Origin: Branchiostoma floridae
Lineage: Eukaryota; Chordata; Leptocardii; Amphioxiformes; Branchiostomatidae
Direction: 5' to 3'
Assembly: GCF_000003815.2 (NCBI RefSeq)
Contig: NC_049995.1
Location: forward strand, 18,125,017-18,189,016
DNA: 64,000 bases
Shown: positions 46,090-56,753 of the stretch, one piece after another
Layout of the letters: each line of letters begins with the position of its first letter
Position numbering within the stretch: position 1 is the first letter of the stretch
The notes under the pieces: generated by a model
Database searches by the model: none
What the model was told of the DNA's origin: nothing
Seen by the model: the letters and a program-made list of their open reading frames with translations, nothing else
Position numbers and translations under genes: made by a program

Positions 46090-47963
46090 CTCTCGCATAT
46101 TTCAGACCTATAGAGAAAATCAGTCGATCTGACAAGGTGACATTTTGTGGCGTCATGGTTTGTGTGTTTGACTCAGAATCAAGAGGTCATGCGTCCCGTA
46201 TCACACGGCAACTTAAGATACTGTTTTCTTATTAACCATCAAACCACTGACCCCAGACGTACATGTATATTAATATGTGCCATTATGACATTTCTGTTTG
46301 AAAACAAATTTCCTCCCATGAGTTTGTTTGTATATATGTCTTATAACTTCTCATAAGTTTTAACCGAGATTGGCTTATTGTTGATTAAGTTATAATATAA
46401 AGTTTATGTACGGTCCAGTGGGGTCAAAACTGACCCCAGCATTTTTTTAAACAAACTTTTGAGGCCCACACCTAAAATACTTATCGTATGATCATGAAAT
46501 TTTCAGAGAATGTTATAAATTAGAAGCGACAGTAGGAGCGCTACATTCCTATTTGCGATGACTTGATTCGTCGATTCGGTAAACCAACTGTGTAAAGCAG
46601 AGTCCGACTAGCAGGAAGACTAAAAACTAGCCGCCGACTTACCGTTTTATTCTTTTTTTCCATTCTTTAGGATAAAAAAACAACGGAGACAACCGGACCG
46701 TGTGACCTGACCTGACCGTAGATGTGGACCTCCGCTGTCAAATGGACATCCAGTGATCTCCAAGCAAAATGGGGTGGGCGGGGGTGGGCAAATCCAAACA
46801 TTCCCAACTCCTCAAATTTTAGTACCCTTTGTTTTAACTTCTGCCAATCGCAATTAATCACTTAAGACCAAGACATCAGGAATTGAAGTTCCACTTGATT
46901 GAATAAACAGTAAGGGAGGAGGGCATCCCAAACTCTAATTGACCGATTCAAAAATACATATCAAAACATACCAGCTCAGCCTTGATTCTGAAAATTGGCA
47001 GTTCCTTAATAGGGAAACAAAATATATTTTGAAAGGCCAAGAAAGACAACGCATGTAACATTTTGACTTGATCTGCGTTCCTAAGAACATCGAAATCAAA
47101 ATTCAGTCGTTTATTATAGGAGATGTGAGGATATCAAGATTGAAACAAATCAAGAAACCAAGGAAAAGACTAAGAAAACTCACTAAATCATTTTCAAAAC
47201 GTTACCTAACTTTAAAGAAGTTTCAAAACCCAAAACCGGCACCAATGAAAAGTGCCAGTCCATCTTCTATAAACGTTTTGCCCGCAACAGAAGTGATTTA
47301 CAGGGAAAATTTACCCAAGCTTTTTAGCTCAGACATTAAGTAAAGGAACCTGATCTAGAGACGTCACGGAGATTTCAAGGTCAAGACGTTTCCAGCAAAG
47401 GTGTAAGATATAGAGATTGATCAGAATTCCTGCATTTTGTTGGAGATTAAAAAAAAAAAGATGTCAGGTTTAGTTATACAACATCTCTTATAAAGATGTC
47501 ACAATCCTTTCATTCTCAATCCTCTTTGTATCAACTTGATGTCCCTCTAGAAAAGTCCCCATGTAGATATCAGATATTCTACAACCTAAAAAGGCCATAA
47601 GACAAACAGAAAATCTCCCAAGGCACAACTCCCTAGTTACTACATCGACTGATGCATCCATAAGTAGCCTCACAACGTTATCATAAAAGTACAAGTAAAA
47701 AATGGAACAGTAGTGATGAATCCCAGGTACATGTAACCAAGAAATATGAAAATAAACGTTTAAAGCCAAACATTGTGAAGTTGTTTTATTTTACATCCAT
47801 ACCCTTACATAGCAGCTTTAGTAGCAATGGACCTTCTAGGTCTTTGCTATATATCTACTGTAATGTCTACTGTCTGATTTTTAGCATCGGTAGGTTTGAA
47901 ATAAGTGCCAGGAAACAGCGTTGTGGTGTCTGATTTTTTTATAATGCCAGAGTAATGGCACAG
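46090..47963. other. Post-gene duplicated block, copy after gene C
   Basis: Shares the downstream order of the other genes but is shorter: tRNA-like remnant (46137-46210), two TGACC units (46704-46719), one hairpin block (GGCAC-loop-GTGCC at 47238). The second hairpin block and the TCAC microsatellite are missing, so a deletion of roughly 1 kb is likely. No gene seen. Confidence 0.55.
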
Positions 47964-47970
47964 CTCTGAC

Positions 47971-50146
47971 AAAGCTATGAAAAACAGGGTAAATTACTTA
48001 TGTCGGCAGGCTAAAAGGGATCATGCAGCCCAATCAGTAATTCAGGGGTCAGAAGGGGGGCAGGCTGGGGTTTGGAAGGCAATTCGTACACTTCTACCCA
48101 ACAAGACACATAACACTGTCACTTACCTGGAGCACGAGGGACTGAGCATTTCTGATAGCAAAGGAATGGCAGAGACTTTTAACGACTTCTTCCATAAAGT
48201 CATACAGGACCTGTGTGATGTACTCTCGAGGACTGTCTCGCCCTTCTCACCCACACAGTTTCTGAACGAGACTAACAGCTCGTTCAGTTTTACACCTATC
48301 ACAGTAGAGGCCGTTACTGAACATCTGACAAAGCTGAATGTAAAAAAGGCCACAGGCCTGGACAGCATTGACAACAGACTCCTAAAAACAGGAGCACAAG
48401 TCCTTGCCCCCTCACTTACGAACCTGTTAAATAAGTCACTGACCTCCGGGGAATTTCCGGAAAAGTGGAAGACGGCCAAAGTCATGCCAATCCACAAAAA
48501 AGGTGACAGAACCATGTTAAGTAATTACCGCCCAGTGTCCATCTTGTCTAGTATTTCTAAAATACTTGAACGAGTGGTCCATAACCAGCTGTACGGTTAT
48601 CTAAATCAGAACCGACTTCTCTCACAGTGTCAGTCAGGCTTCAGAAAGCTCCATTCCTGTGAAACTGCCTTGCATTCTGTAACTGAGGACTGGATTGACT
48701 CAATTGATAAAAAACAACAAACAGGTGTGATCTTCTGCGACCTGTCCAGAGCCTTTGACACTCTAAACCACGACATTCTTTTGGATAAACTCAAAGCCTA
48801 TGGGGTCGACGAAATGGCTTGTAGTTGGTTCAAATCATACCTGACCGGTAGATTGCAGCGGACCTGCGTTAACTCAATCTTATCCAATACATCCTGTGTG
48901 ACCTGTGGAGTACCCCAGGGGTCCATTCTTGGACCCCTCCTATTTATTGTTTATATCAATGACCTGCCTAATTGTGTACAGTCATGTAGAGTAGCTATGT
49001 ATGCAGATGACACGATTGTCTACTTCTCCCATCGCAGCATACAGACAATTCAGGAGACCCTGCAGAATGACTGCTCTCGACTCATGCACTGGTTCGTCGC
49101 TAACAAACTATCCCTAAACCCTTTGAAATGCAAATCAATGTTGGTGGGATCACACAAGTCCAAAGCTACTGACCAGCAACTGCAGCTCATTCTAGATGAC
49201 ACAGAGCTGGAGCAAGTGGGCACCTTTAAGTACTTAGGAGTTGTCATAGACAAGGCCCTACTGTGGAATGACCACTTTCTCCATGTCAATAAGAAACTGT
49301 CGCAGATAATTGGCATCATGAAGTGTTTAAGGCCATACCTAAACAGACAAGCGCTGTTGACAATCTACACTAGTCTGTTCCTCCCCCACATTCAATATTG
49401 CAGTACTGTATGGGACCAGGGAGGTAAAGGGGCCATCGACAAACTCCAAAAGTTGCAATATAGGGCGGGCAGGGTAATATTAGGGTGCGACCACTACACT
49501 TCTCGGGAAACTGTCTTGAACTTACTCGGCTGGACCCCTGTAGCACAGCACCACAGAAGAGCTAAGGCTGTTTTCATGTTCAAGGCTCTCAACGGTATGT
49601 TTCCTCCACACATATCACATTTGTTCACTACATCTGCTGACACACACTCACACCAAACCCGGCACAGTACACAGGGGGGGCTTCAACTACCAAGAACACG
49701 GTTACAATACAAGAAGAAGTCTCTCTCGTTTTCCGGTGCAGCTTTGTGGAACTCGCTACCTGCACACTTAAGAACAGCATCATCCATTTCTACTTTCAAA
49801 ACCATCTACACAACAGAATACCACATGATCTGATATGTAATCTGTCACGTCTTTGTTTTTCTGTTCACGTTGGTATGCAAATTCCATTACTTATTTGATT
49901 TCATTTATGATTTCGAGTTGTATTAGGATTAATGTGCACAATTGATTTGCCTTATTTTGTCTTAGTTAAATTGCGTTATCATTTGCCGATTCTTGCTGAG
50001 TCACCATGTATTTGATTTTAAACTGTTATCATTTATTGTTATGTATGTACGGGGTTTCCCCCCAGGGATCTTTGAAAAACGCCGGTCAGGCGACATGTAC
50101 CCCTGGATAAATAAAAACAAACAAACAAACAAACAAACAAACAAAC
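47971..50146 (+). mobile_element. 5'-truncated CR1/L2-like LINE with open RT frame
   Basis: Flanked by the direct repeat CTCTGAC (47964-47970, 50147-50153), a target-site duplication. It ends in CCCCTGGATAAATAAA plus an (AAAC)n tail. It begins inside ORF2, downstream of the endonuclease. The matching block after gene A (about 8390) is uninterrupted. It is the youngest-looking LINE in the window. Confidence 0.85.
47977..49833 (+). CDS. Reverse transcriptase (partial ORF2) of the CR1/L2-like LINE
   Basis: One uninterrupted frame of 618 codons. Motifs in order: KKATGLDSIDNRLLK (about residue 125), NYRPVSILSSISKILERVV (about 185), QSGFRKLHSCETAL (about 220), FCDLSRAFDTLNHDIL with catalytic Asp (about 255), GVPQGSILGPLLFIVYIND (about 310), YADDT with the Asp pair (about 345), KYLGVVID (about 425) and the C-terminal YCSTVWDQGG region. 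The first Met is only the first ATG after the 5' truncation, not the native start. The endonuclease is missing, so it cannot move on its own. Encoded enzyme class: RNA-dependent DNA polymerase. Confidence 0.88.
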   Translation: MKNRVNYLCRQAKRDHAAQSVIQGSEGGQAGVWKAIRTLLPNKTHNTVTYLEHEGLSISDSKGMAETFNDFFHKVIQDLCDVLSRTVSPFSPTQFLNETNSSFSFTPITVEAVTEHLTKLNVKKATGLDSIDNRLLKTGAQVLAPSLTNLLNKSLTSGEFPEKWKTAKVMPIHKKGDRTMLSNYRPVSILSSISKILERVVHNQLYGYLNQNRLLSQCQSGFRKLHSCETALHSVTEDWIDSIDKKQQTGVIFCDLSRAFDTLNHDILLDKLKAYGVDEMACSWFKSYLTGRLQRTCVNSILSNTSCVTCGVPQGSILGPLLFIVYINDLPNCVQSCRVAMYADDTIVYFSHRSIQTIQETLQNDCSRLMHWFVANKLSLNPLKCKSMLVGSHKSKATDQQLQLILDDTELEQVGTFKYLGVVIDKALLWNDHFLHVNKKLSQIIGIMKCLRPYLNRQALLTIYTSLFLPHIQYCSTVWDQGGKGAIDKLQKLQYRAGRVILGCDHYTSRETVLNLLGWTPVAQHHRRAKAVFMFKALNGMFPPHISHLFTTSADTHSHQTRHSTQGGLQLPRTRLQYKKKSLSFSGAALWNSLPAHLRTASSISTFKTIYTTEYHMI

Positions 50147-51176
50147 CTCTGACCTCGCGGAGTAGAAACATTTAAACAATTTAAATCTCGACCCCACACA
50201 CACACACATTAGCAACGCCGAAACAAGTAGAACATCCGGGTACTGCCAGTGTTGGATCAGGAGGTAGCCCCCTGAGGAGGAGGGTAAAAAGCGTAGCCGA
50301 AAACGCCACCCTGTAAAACGTTTATCGGAAAAGTTAGGGTTAGAGATGTAAAATACAATTGGAGTGTCGACGCCCCCCTCCCACATAACACATTTAACAT
50401 CCGAGTCTTTACAGTACCACTATATAAAAGGGGTATGTGTCAAAGGGGGTTGTGTGGGGGGCTATCTTGACGAAGACAATAAAAGCGACACCATGTATCT
50501 TAAGTTGGTACTGCAGTGACCTGTGCGAAGCCCATAGCAGTGCCATGGCAACGCAATGAAACAAACAAACGCAAGCATCCGGGTCCAAACAGAGGTTCCT
50601 ATGCACAAATAGAGGCCAGGCTGGGGAATTTCAGCACTTAAAATCTGCTGTACGCCTTCTTGCTGTAATATATTAGGATACGTAGTGAAAACCTTAAGAG
50701 TTTCAATAGAGGAAAAACGTTAGGGTGGGGTCCCGACGCTTCCACTGTCGTTTTGTGGATACGGAACGGCAAAGTAAATCCTTATGATTAAGTACAGTCC
50801 TGGCAAAGTTAATATTGGTGCGAAAAGCCCGATCTAGTGGCGGGCCATTCGTGCATTTGCCTATCATGTAAATGGCATAAACTGACACCAAGCAGGAGCC
50901 GTGCGGGAGTTTTACACAAACAGCTGTTCTATAAATACTACTGGAGTGTCGACACCACAACAAGTACAACATCCGGGTCATGGCTGTACAGGTGTCCCTA
51001 TGACGAGTTTGCGTCGATTGAGGAAGGGTGAAAAGCAAAACCTAACATTGCGGCAGCGACACCTTACATTTTAAGGCGGTACTGCTGTGAGCTGATGTCC
51101 GTAGCAACGTCCTAGCGACTCAGACATCCGGGTCTTGCGTCATCCAGGCACAAGCTGGGGCCTGGCTGATGAGTTA
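50147..51176. other. Duplicated ACATCCGGGT block, copy between genes C and D
   Basis: Collinear with 8400-9480. [AG]CATCCGGGT occurs at 50232, 50575, 50969 and 51124, three of them with an AGCAACG, GGCAACG or TAGCAACGT neighbour upstream. No coding sequence seen. Confidence 0.5.
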
Positions 51177-51382
51177 CTGTAAATGCAGACATTTTCGCGG
51201 TTGATTGATAGTCGCGGTTTTCGCGGCGGCCACTTCACCGCGAATTTAAAACCGCCACGACCATTTTTCCAAGGCAGTTAGAGACTAGAGTGCATGGTGC
51301 TACCGCGAATTAAAAGCATCGCGAAAAGTCCATTTACTCGCTACCGCGAAATGAAATATCTGCGAAGTTAAATGCATTTATA
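51177..51382. mobile_element. Short TIR element rich in TTCGCGG/ACCGCGAA
   Basis: Inserted at TTA (51174-51176 and 51383-51385). The ends are CTGTAAATGCA and its imperfect complement. Inside are several TTTCGCGGT / ACCGCGAA units in inverted orientation. The homologous positions at about 9472 and 29010 are empty, defining the insertion. Confidence 0.8.
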
Positions 51383-53047
51383 TTAGGTCTTGCACTTTCC
51401 TTTTTAATCATCATATTCGATATTTGTGAATTCTGAAAGAGAACATCAAGCTGAAGAAAGGAGCTTGTCCAGGCGTTTAACTGTTGGGAAAAATTTTGTA
51501 AGTCATGACGTTTGGATGTCGGTAGATACAAAACTGTTACCAGATATAAACTATAATTATTAAGATTGGGGAATACCAACGAAGGTGATTTAGAAATGTT
51601 ATTTGATGTATGACAAAATCAATCGTACGTTGTCATGGTTAAGCGGTAGTATATCGATTCATGGAACACGTCATTCCCTAGCAACGCCTTAGCAACTCGA
51701 ACATCCGGGTCAAAACAACTATAATGGAACATGATGGCTGATCGTCATAAATTTTCGCGAGGGGGCACTTTCAAATTATATACATACATGGCCACCCGGA
51801 CACGTGGTTACTTCAAACTGGCTCAATTTTTACAACATACCCAGACGCTTGATGTATGCAAGGAGGTTAAAAAATCTTGTTATTGAGCAAGAAAATGTCA
51901 ACCTCCACATATATTCTACAAATAACAGTTAATAGTAACACATAGTTGTAAACAAGCTTTATACAATAAGAGATGGACTGTTCAAGAGACCATTCAAATA
52001 ACTGTAGGAGGAAAATCTAACATATTGTTGATTTTATTGCATCAAATTTCAAATATAATTCTTAGACGTAGACGCGTAAAAATAGCTAATATGCTACTAA
52101 CGCAACATGGATATTTGTGGTTTTCCTATATTTAGTTGAAACATACGATCTACTGTTGGTCTCCTGCCTATGTTTGGGGACATAAATGTTGACAAATTGC
52201 AACAGCGTCGACGGTTACGAGTCACAGGCAGTCATATCTTCATATGTCTGACTCCAAGACTATTTCAATACAGACTAATAGTCTCTGATATTTACATCAA
52301 ACTGTGAAGAACAACATAATAATGAAAAAAGGTAAAGTAATATCTTGCTTTCAAAGACAATCGCTGCCGTTCTTGAAACAATGTGTTATTAAGAGAAAAG
52401 AGATATCTACTGTTGTTGTGACAAAAACAACACCAGTGCAGGCGAGACGAGACAAAAGCAGTGATATTTTGTTTATCGGACTTCGGGACTATTTTCAGGC
52501 AGAAAAGTAAGGTCTGATATTTACATCGAACTCTGAAGAATAACACAAAAACAAAAGGTACGATGATATCTTGCTTTCAAAAACAATCGCCGCGGTTCTT
52601 GACAAAAGCAGTGATATTTTGTCTATCAGACTTCATGACCATTTTGATGCAGATAAATAAGGTCTGATATTTACATCTAACTCTGAATAATAGCACAAAA
52701 ACAAAAGGTGCGATGATGTCTTGCATTTCAAAGACAATCCTCACGGTTATTGAAACAATGTTTTATTGAGAGAAAACAAACTAGGGTTCAAATCAATAAG
52801 GGAGGTTCAACTCCTAATGGTTTCTCAGACAGGTACAAAGGCTTTACCGACACTGATAATGGGCGGGATACGCACACCGCTGTTTACTGTCAGCAACATG
52901 AGTTCAATGTGGGGAAAAACACATTCGTGTAGGGCCAGGCTGCCACGTCTGGTATTTTTATGTCGTCTGATATAGTATTTGATATTTTACGTTCTCATGC
53001 CACTACCACAAGCCTATACGCGACCAAATATATAATCCCTTCGATAA
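51383..53047. other. Intergenic block, copy of 9480-10986
   Basis: Collinear with the region after gene A: ACATCCGGGT at 51701, the 150-235 bp repeated unit (52285-52750) and the lead-in to the 18-bp array. A roughly 80-bp segment (51936-52013) is extra relative to 10010. No gene seen. Confidence 0.5.
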
Positions 53048-53685
53048 ACATGGCTATCTCCACATAAATGGTAACCCCTACATACAGGACCAGCCATACA
53101 TACATGGTCACCCCTACATACATGGTCACCCTACATACATGCTCACCCCTACATACATGCTCACCCCTACATACATGCTCACCCCTAAATACATGGTCAC
53201 CCTACATATATGGTCACCCTACAAACATGCTCACCCCTACATACATGCTCACTCCTAAATACATGGTCACCCTACATATATGGTCACCCTACAAACATGC
53301 TCACCCCTACATACATGCTCACCCCTACATACATGCTCACTCCTACATACATGTTCACCCCTACATACATGGTCACCCCTATATACATGCTCACCCCTAC
53401 ATACATGCTCACCCCTAAATACATGGTCACCCTACATATATGGTCACCCTACAAACATGCTCACCCCTACATACATGATCACCCCTACATACATGGTCAC
53501 CCTACATACATGTTCACCCCTACATACATGGTCACCCCTATATACATGCTCACCCCTACATACATGTTCACCCCTACATACATGGTAACCCATGCATACA
53601 TGTTCACCCCTACAAACATGGTCACCCCTTCATTCATGGTCACCCCTATATACATGCTCACCCCTACATACATGCTCACCCGCGT
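53048..53685. repeat. 18-bp minisatellite, about 35 copies
   Basis: Units ACATACATG(C/G)TCACCCCT, with 17-bp variants (ACATATATGGTCACCCT) arranged in a higher-order repeat of about 70-90 bp (for example 53170-53250 and 53250-53330). ORFs across it are artefacts. Confidence 0.95.
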
Positions 53686-54363
53686 ATGTATGCTTTTTTA
53701 ACATTGTGCAGAGACTGCAAAATAACTAAAGATACTGTTTTATTTATGGCTTTTCTATCAAACATGTCACACTGTGGTTATTGTCTGTCGGTCCAGGTCC
53801 TCGTGATTTTTGTCATAGTGAACTCGATCTTGTTTTGCTCACTTTAGTGCTATACTCTTCCAGTGGTCATGACTGAAAAAAACAGACCCTATGTACAGTA
53901 TTTTTTATGTTACTTCCCTCCCTTCTTAGCATGCATGTCGTGTTGGCAGCCGACAAAGCCAAACTTTAATACAGCTTCTAGTTTCAGAGCCCTGCACAGG
54001 GCCGCTAACCGCTGGACTGCACACGCTACCCGTGCGATATCTCTAACATGATGTTTTAACATTTCATATTATGATTTCATACCTGAATTTCGTATCGTAC
54101 AAAATATAGATACGTTTTTATATCAAATGTATTATTAAAAACTTCCGTTATTATTTTATTTTGTCAGTGAGAGTTTACGTGTCAAAGATAGGTACATGTG
54201 TCGCTATACTGCACATGCTACTCGTGCGATATTTCTTTTTTTCATTTCATAATGATCTCATACTAGAATTTCATAGCGTGCAAAAGTGTACATATGTTTT
54301 TCATATATCACAATACATAGATTGAAAACTTCCAGTATTTTTTGTGACAGTTTACCTGCCAAA
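53686..54363. other. Intergenic block with degraded SINE, copy of 11400-11950
   Basis: 53830-54030 is a decayed minus-strand tRNA-derived SINE (GGCCGCTAACCGCTGGACTG is the complement of its A-box region). The rest is AT-rich and partly duplicated within itself (TACTCGTGCGATAT at 54210 against TACCCGTGCGATAT at 54026). Confidence 0.5.
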
Positions 54364-54463
54364 NNNNNNNNNNNNNNNNNNNNNNNNNNNNNNNNNNNNN
54401 NNNNNNNNNNNNNNNNNNNNNNNNNNNNNNNNNNNNNNNNNNNNNNNNNNNNNNNNNNNNNNN
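54364..54463. other. Assembly gap (100 N)
   Basis: Exactly 100 N; the true size is unknown. By comparison with 11945-12420, up to about 0.5 kb may be missing. Confidence 1.
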
Positions 54464-54465
54464 GG

Positions 54466-54720
54466 TTCGCCACGTCAGATGGAATGATGTCACCTGATAG
54501 TGGTAACTGATAAGTGACGTGGTGATGACGTGACCAATGGGAAGAGTCCCGAATCCCGCCACATCACGGCTTTTACCGGACCCGCCCGCACACTTCACCG
54601 GGGTCTCGTCTAGACAGTCCGCACTTCGGAGAGAAGACAGATCTAGAGCGGGCCGTGGTTCGGAGGAGACTGTACTGTGAACTGTTCTCTACTATTACCA
54701 GAGTGCACCAGACGGTTAGT
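54466..54720 (+). promoter_or_regulatory. CRE/CCAAT-containing conserved block (copy 3)
   Basis: Third copy of the block at 12420 and 30570: AAGTGACGTGGTGATGACGTGACCAATGGG and the GC-rich stretch ending AGACGGTTAGTAA. Both TGACGT cores and the CCAAT box are kept. Confidence 0.4.
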
Positions 54721-55756
54721 AATGTTCTCTGTCTCTGCAAGTTCCAAGTCCTCTATGTGTATGGTGGGAAGTCGTCTTATGACTTTCTTTTACTTTGTCA
54801 GAGGGTACAAATGCTTTTTTTCTTTTTCATATTTCACAGACACAAAAAAGATTTGATTTGATTTGATAAAGCACAGGATCTAATACAAAAGCAAAGGCGA
54901 ATTATGAAGACTATAACGAAGAATATATTCATGGTAGAAACATAGCTTTGGTTAGTAGTCAAATAGTATAGGTATTTTATATCTGGTTGCTGGACGCCGA
55001 AAAATCGACGTAAAAGTCAGCAAAAAAACGCTGTTTATATACTATAATATGAGACTGGAAGTTTTCCATATACACCAAACCTGCATGGTACCGGCTGGCC
55101 GCGAGGTTCAAGGGAGCTATTTCCACGTTAGGGGGAAAGTTACCCGCACTCAGGGGGCAGGCAGCACGACTGTTACGGTCATTATTGGCAGTTACCCCGA
55201 TCACGGCTACCAGACCGACTTGCTTAGCGAAGTTCGAGTGATCTAAAAAAATTAATAAAACAAAAAGACAGAAAACAAACGTCTCCTGGGCCCGTCTTAT
55301 GGTCCAAGGCCGCGCCTCCTCAAGCCTGCAATGAGTTACGGTCACATTTCCAACCTTTGGGGGGACGAAAAGTAAAAGTGTTTATCAAGAAATGTATGCA
55401 AATTATGCTCAAGAAAAGTAAATTCTCGTGCTGTGTTTTTCTTGCCTTTAATATCATACTTTACTTCCCCCAAACTCCCTGGCTGTGAAGATTGGCCACG
55501 GTGAACCTGAACCCATATCATATGTCCGCCTTCACTACCTAATTATAACACTCTACGAGAAACGTTTACCTGGCAAAATTACGAGGTACAAGCGAGTTTG
55601 AGCGCGAGCGACTTTCTTGCATTATTTTCATATATAGCATTGTCACAATCACGCCAAGCCAACAGGGCCAACTTGATTATTTAGTTCTTTTTTTAAAACA
55701 ATTAACACACCTTGCCCTTAACGTATCGGTTTACATGAATAAGCCCATCTTCAAGG
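54721..55756. other. Conserved intergenic block upstream of the gene D array
   Basis: Collinear with 12663-13813 and 30821-32000. The minus frame containing VTANNDRNSRAACPLSAGNF is open for 122 codons here (54977-55345), and an overlapping plus frame is open for 65 codons (55049-55246). Real coding status is undecided. Confidence 0.4.
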
Positions 55757-55856
55757 NNNNNNNNNNNNNNNNNNNNNNNNNNNNNNNNNNNNNNNNNNNN
55801 NNNNNNNNNNNNNNNNNNNNNNNNNNNNNNNNNNNNNNNNNNNNNNNNNNNNNNNN
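55757..55856. other. Assembly gap (100 N)
   Basis: Exactly 100 N. It falls where the 60-bp array begins, so repeat copies are probably missing and the array length before gene D is a minimum. Confidence 1.
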
Positions 55857-55865
55857 TAGTGCCAT

Positions 55866-56502
55866 ACAGCGGGCCCTGACCATTTGGCCGGTAAGACGAG
55901 CCTTTTTCGGACCCGTGGTACCACAGAACGGAGGGACTGGCCATTGGCCGGTAAGACCAGCCTTTTTGGGGCCTGTGGTACCACAGAACGGAAGGACTGA
56001 CCACTGGCCGGTAACACCAGTCTTTTTTCGGGCCCGCGGTACCACTGAACGGAGGGACTGACCACTGGCCAGTAAGACCAGGCTTTTTCGCGCCCGTGGT
56101 ACCACAGAACGGAGGGACTGACCATTGGGCGGTAAGACCAGCCTTTGTTTGGCCCGTGGTACCACAAAACGGAGGGACTGACCATTGGCCGGTAAGACAA
56201 GCCTTTTTCGGACAGGTGGTACCACAGAACGGAGGTACTGACCATTGGCCGGTAAGACCAGTCTTTTTCGGGCCCGTGGTACCACAGAACGGAGGGACTG
56301 ACCAGTGGCCGGTAAGACCAGCCTTTGTTTGGCCCGTGGTACCACAAAACGGAGGGACTGACCATTGGGCGGTAAGACAAGCCTTTTTCGGGCCCGTCGT
56401 ACCACAAAACGGAGGGACTGACCATTGGCCGGTAAGACAAGTCTTTTTTTTTCGGGCCCGTGGTACCACAGAACGGAGGGACTGACCATTGGCCGGTAAC
56501 AC
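55866..56502. repeat. 60-bp minisatellite upstream of gene D, at least 10 copies
   Basis: Same unit as at 14101 and 32081, here ending only about 250 bp before the gene D ATG. A two-unit pattern (CCTTTTTCGGACAGG alternating with CCTTTGTTTGGCCCG) suggests a higher-order repeat. The array is cut by the gap on its left. Confidence 0.95.
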
Positions 56503-56601
56503 GTAAGTTTTACGCCCGAAAGTACAAAAAATAGCCTGGGAAATGCCATGAAGGGCTCCCTACTTCAATTTGGACCTGAGCAAAAGGCGCGGTCAAATTC
56601 A

Positions 56602-56753
56602 AGCCGACTAGCAGTTTGGGCTACTTGGCAAATGGGTATTGCTAGTAGGCTTGATATTGCTAACCATGATAGAGATCTGCTTGGAGATTTCTTAAGGCTA
56701 CGAATAGATGCATATCGAAATCATGCTCTTTCACAGACTCCCACACGACAAGC
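56602..56753 (+). promoter_or_regulatory. Conserved proximal upstream region of gene D
   Basis: Homologous to 16230-16384 and 39356-39489: GGCTACTTGGCAAATGGG, GAGATCTGCTTGGAGATT, AGATGCATATCGAAAT, CTTTCACAGACTCCCACACG, then ATG. It follows the 60-bp array with about 100 bp of linker (GCCCGAAAGTACAAAAAATA), also present before gene B. Confidence 0.55.

Noticed and set aside
53068..53701. ORFs with HTCSPL / YMLTPT repeats
   Set aside because: Same 18-bp minisatellite artefact.
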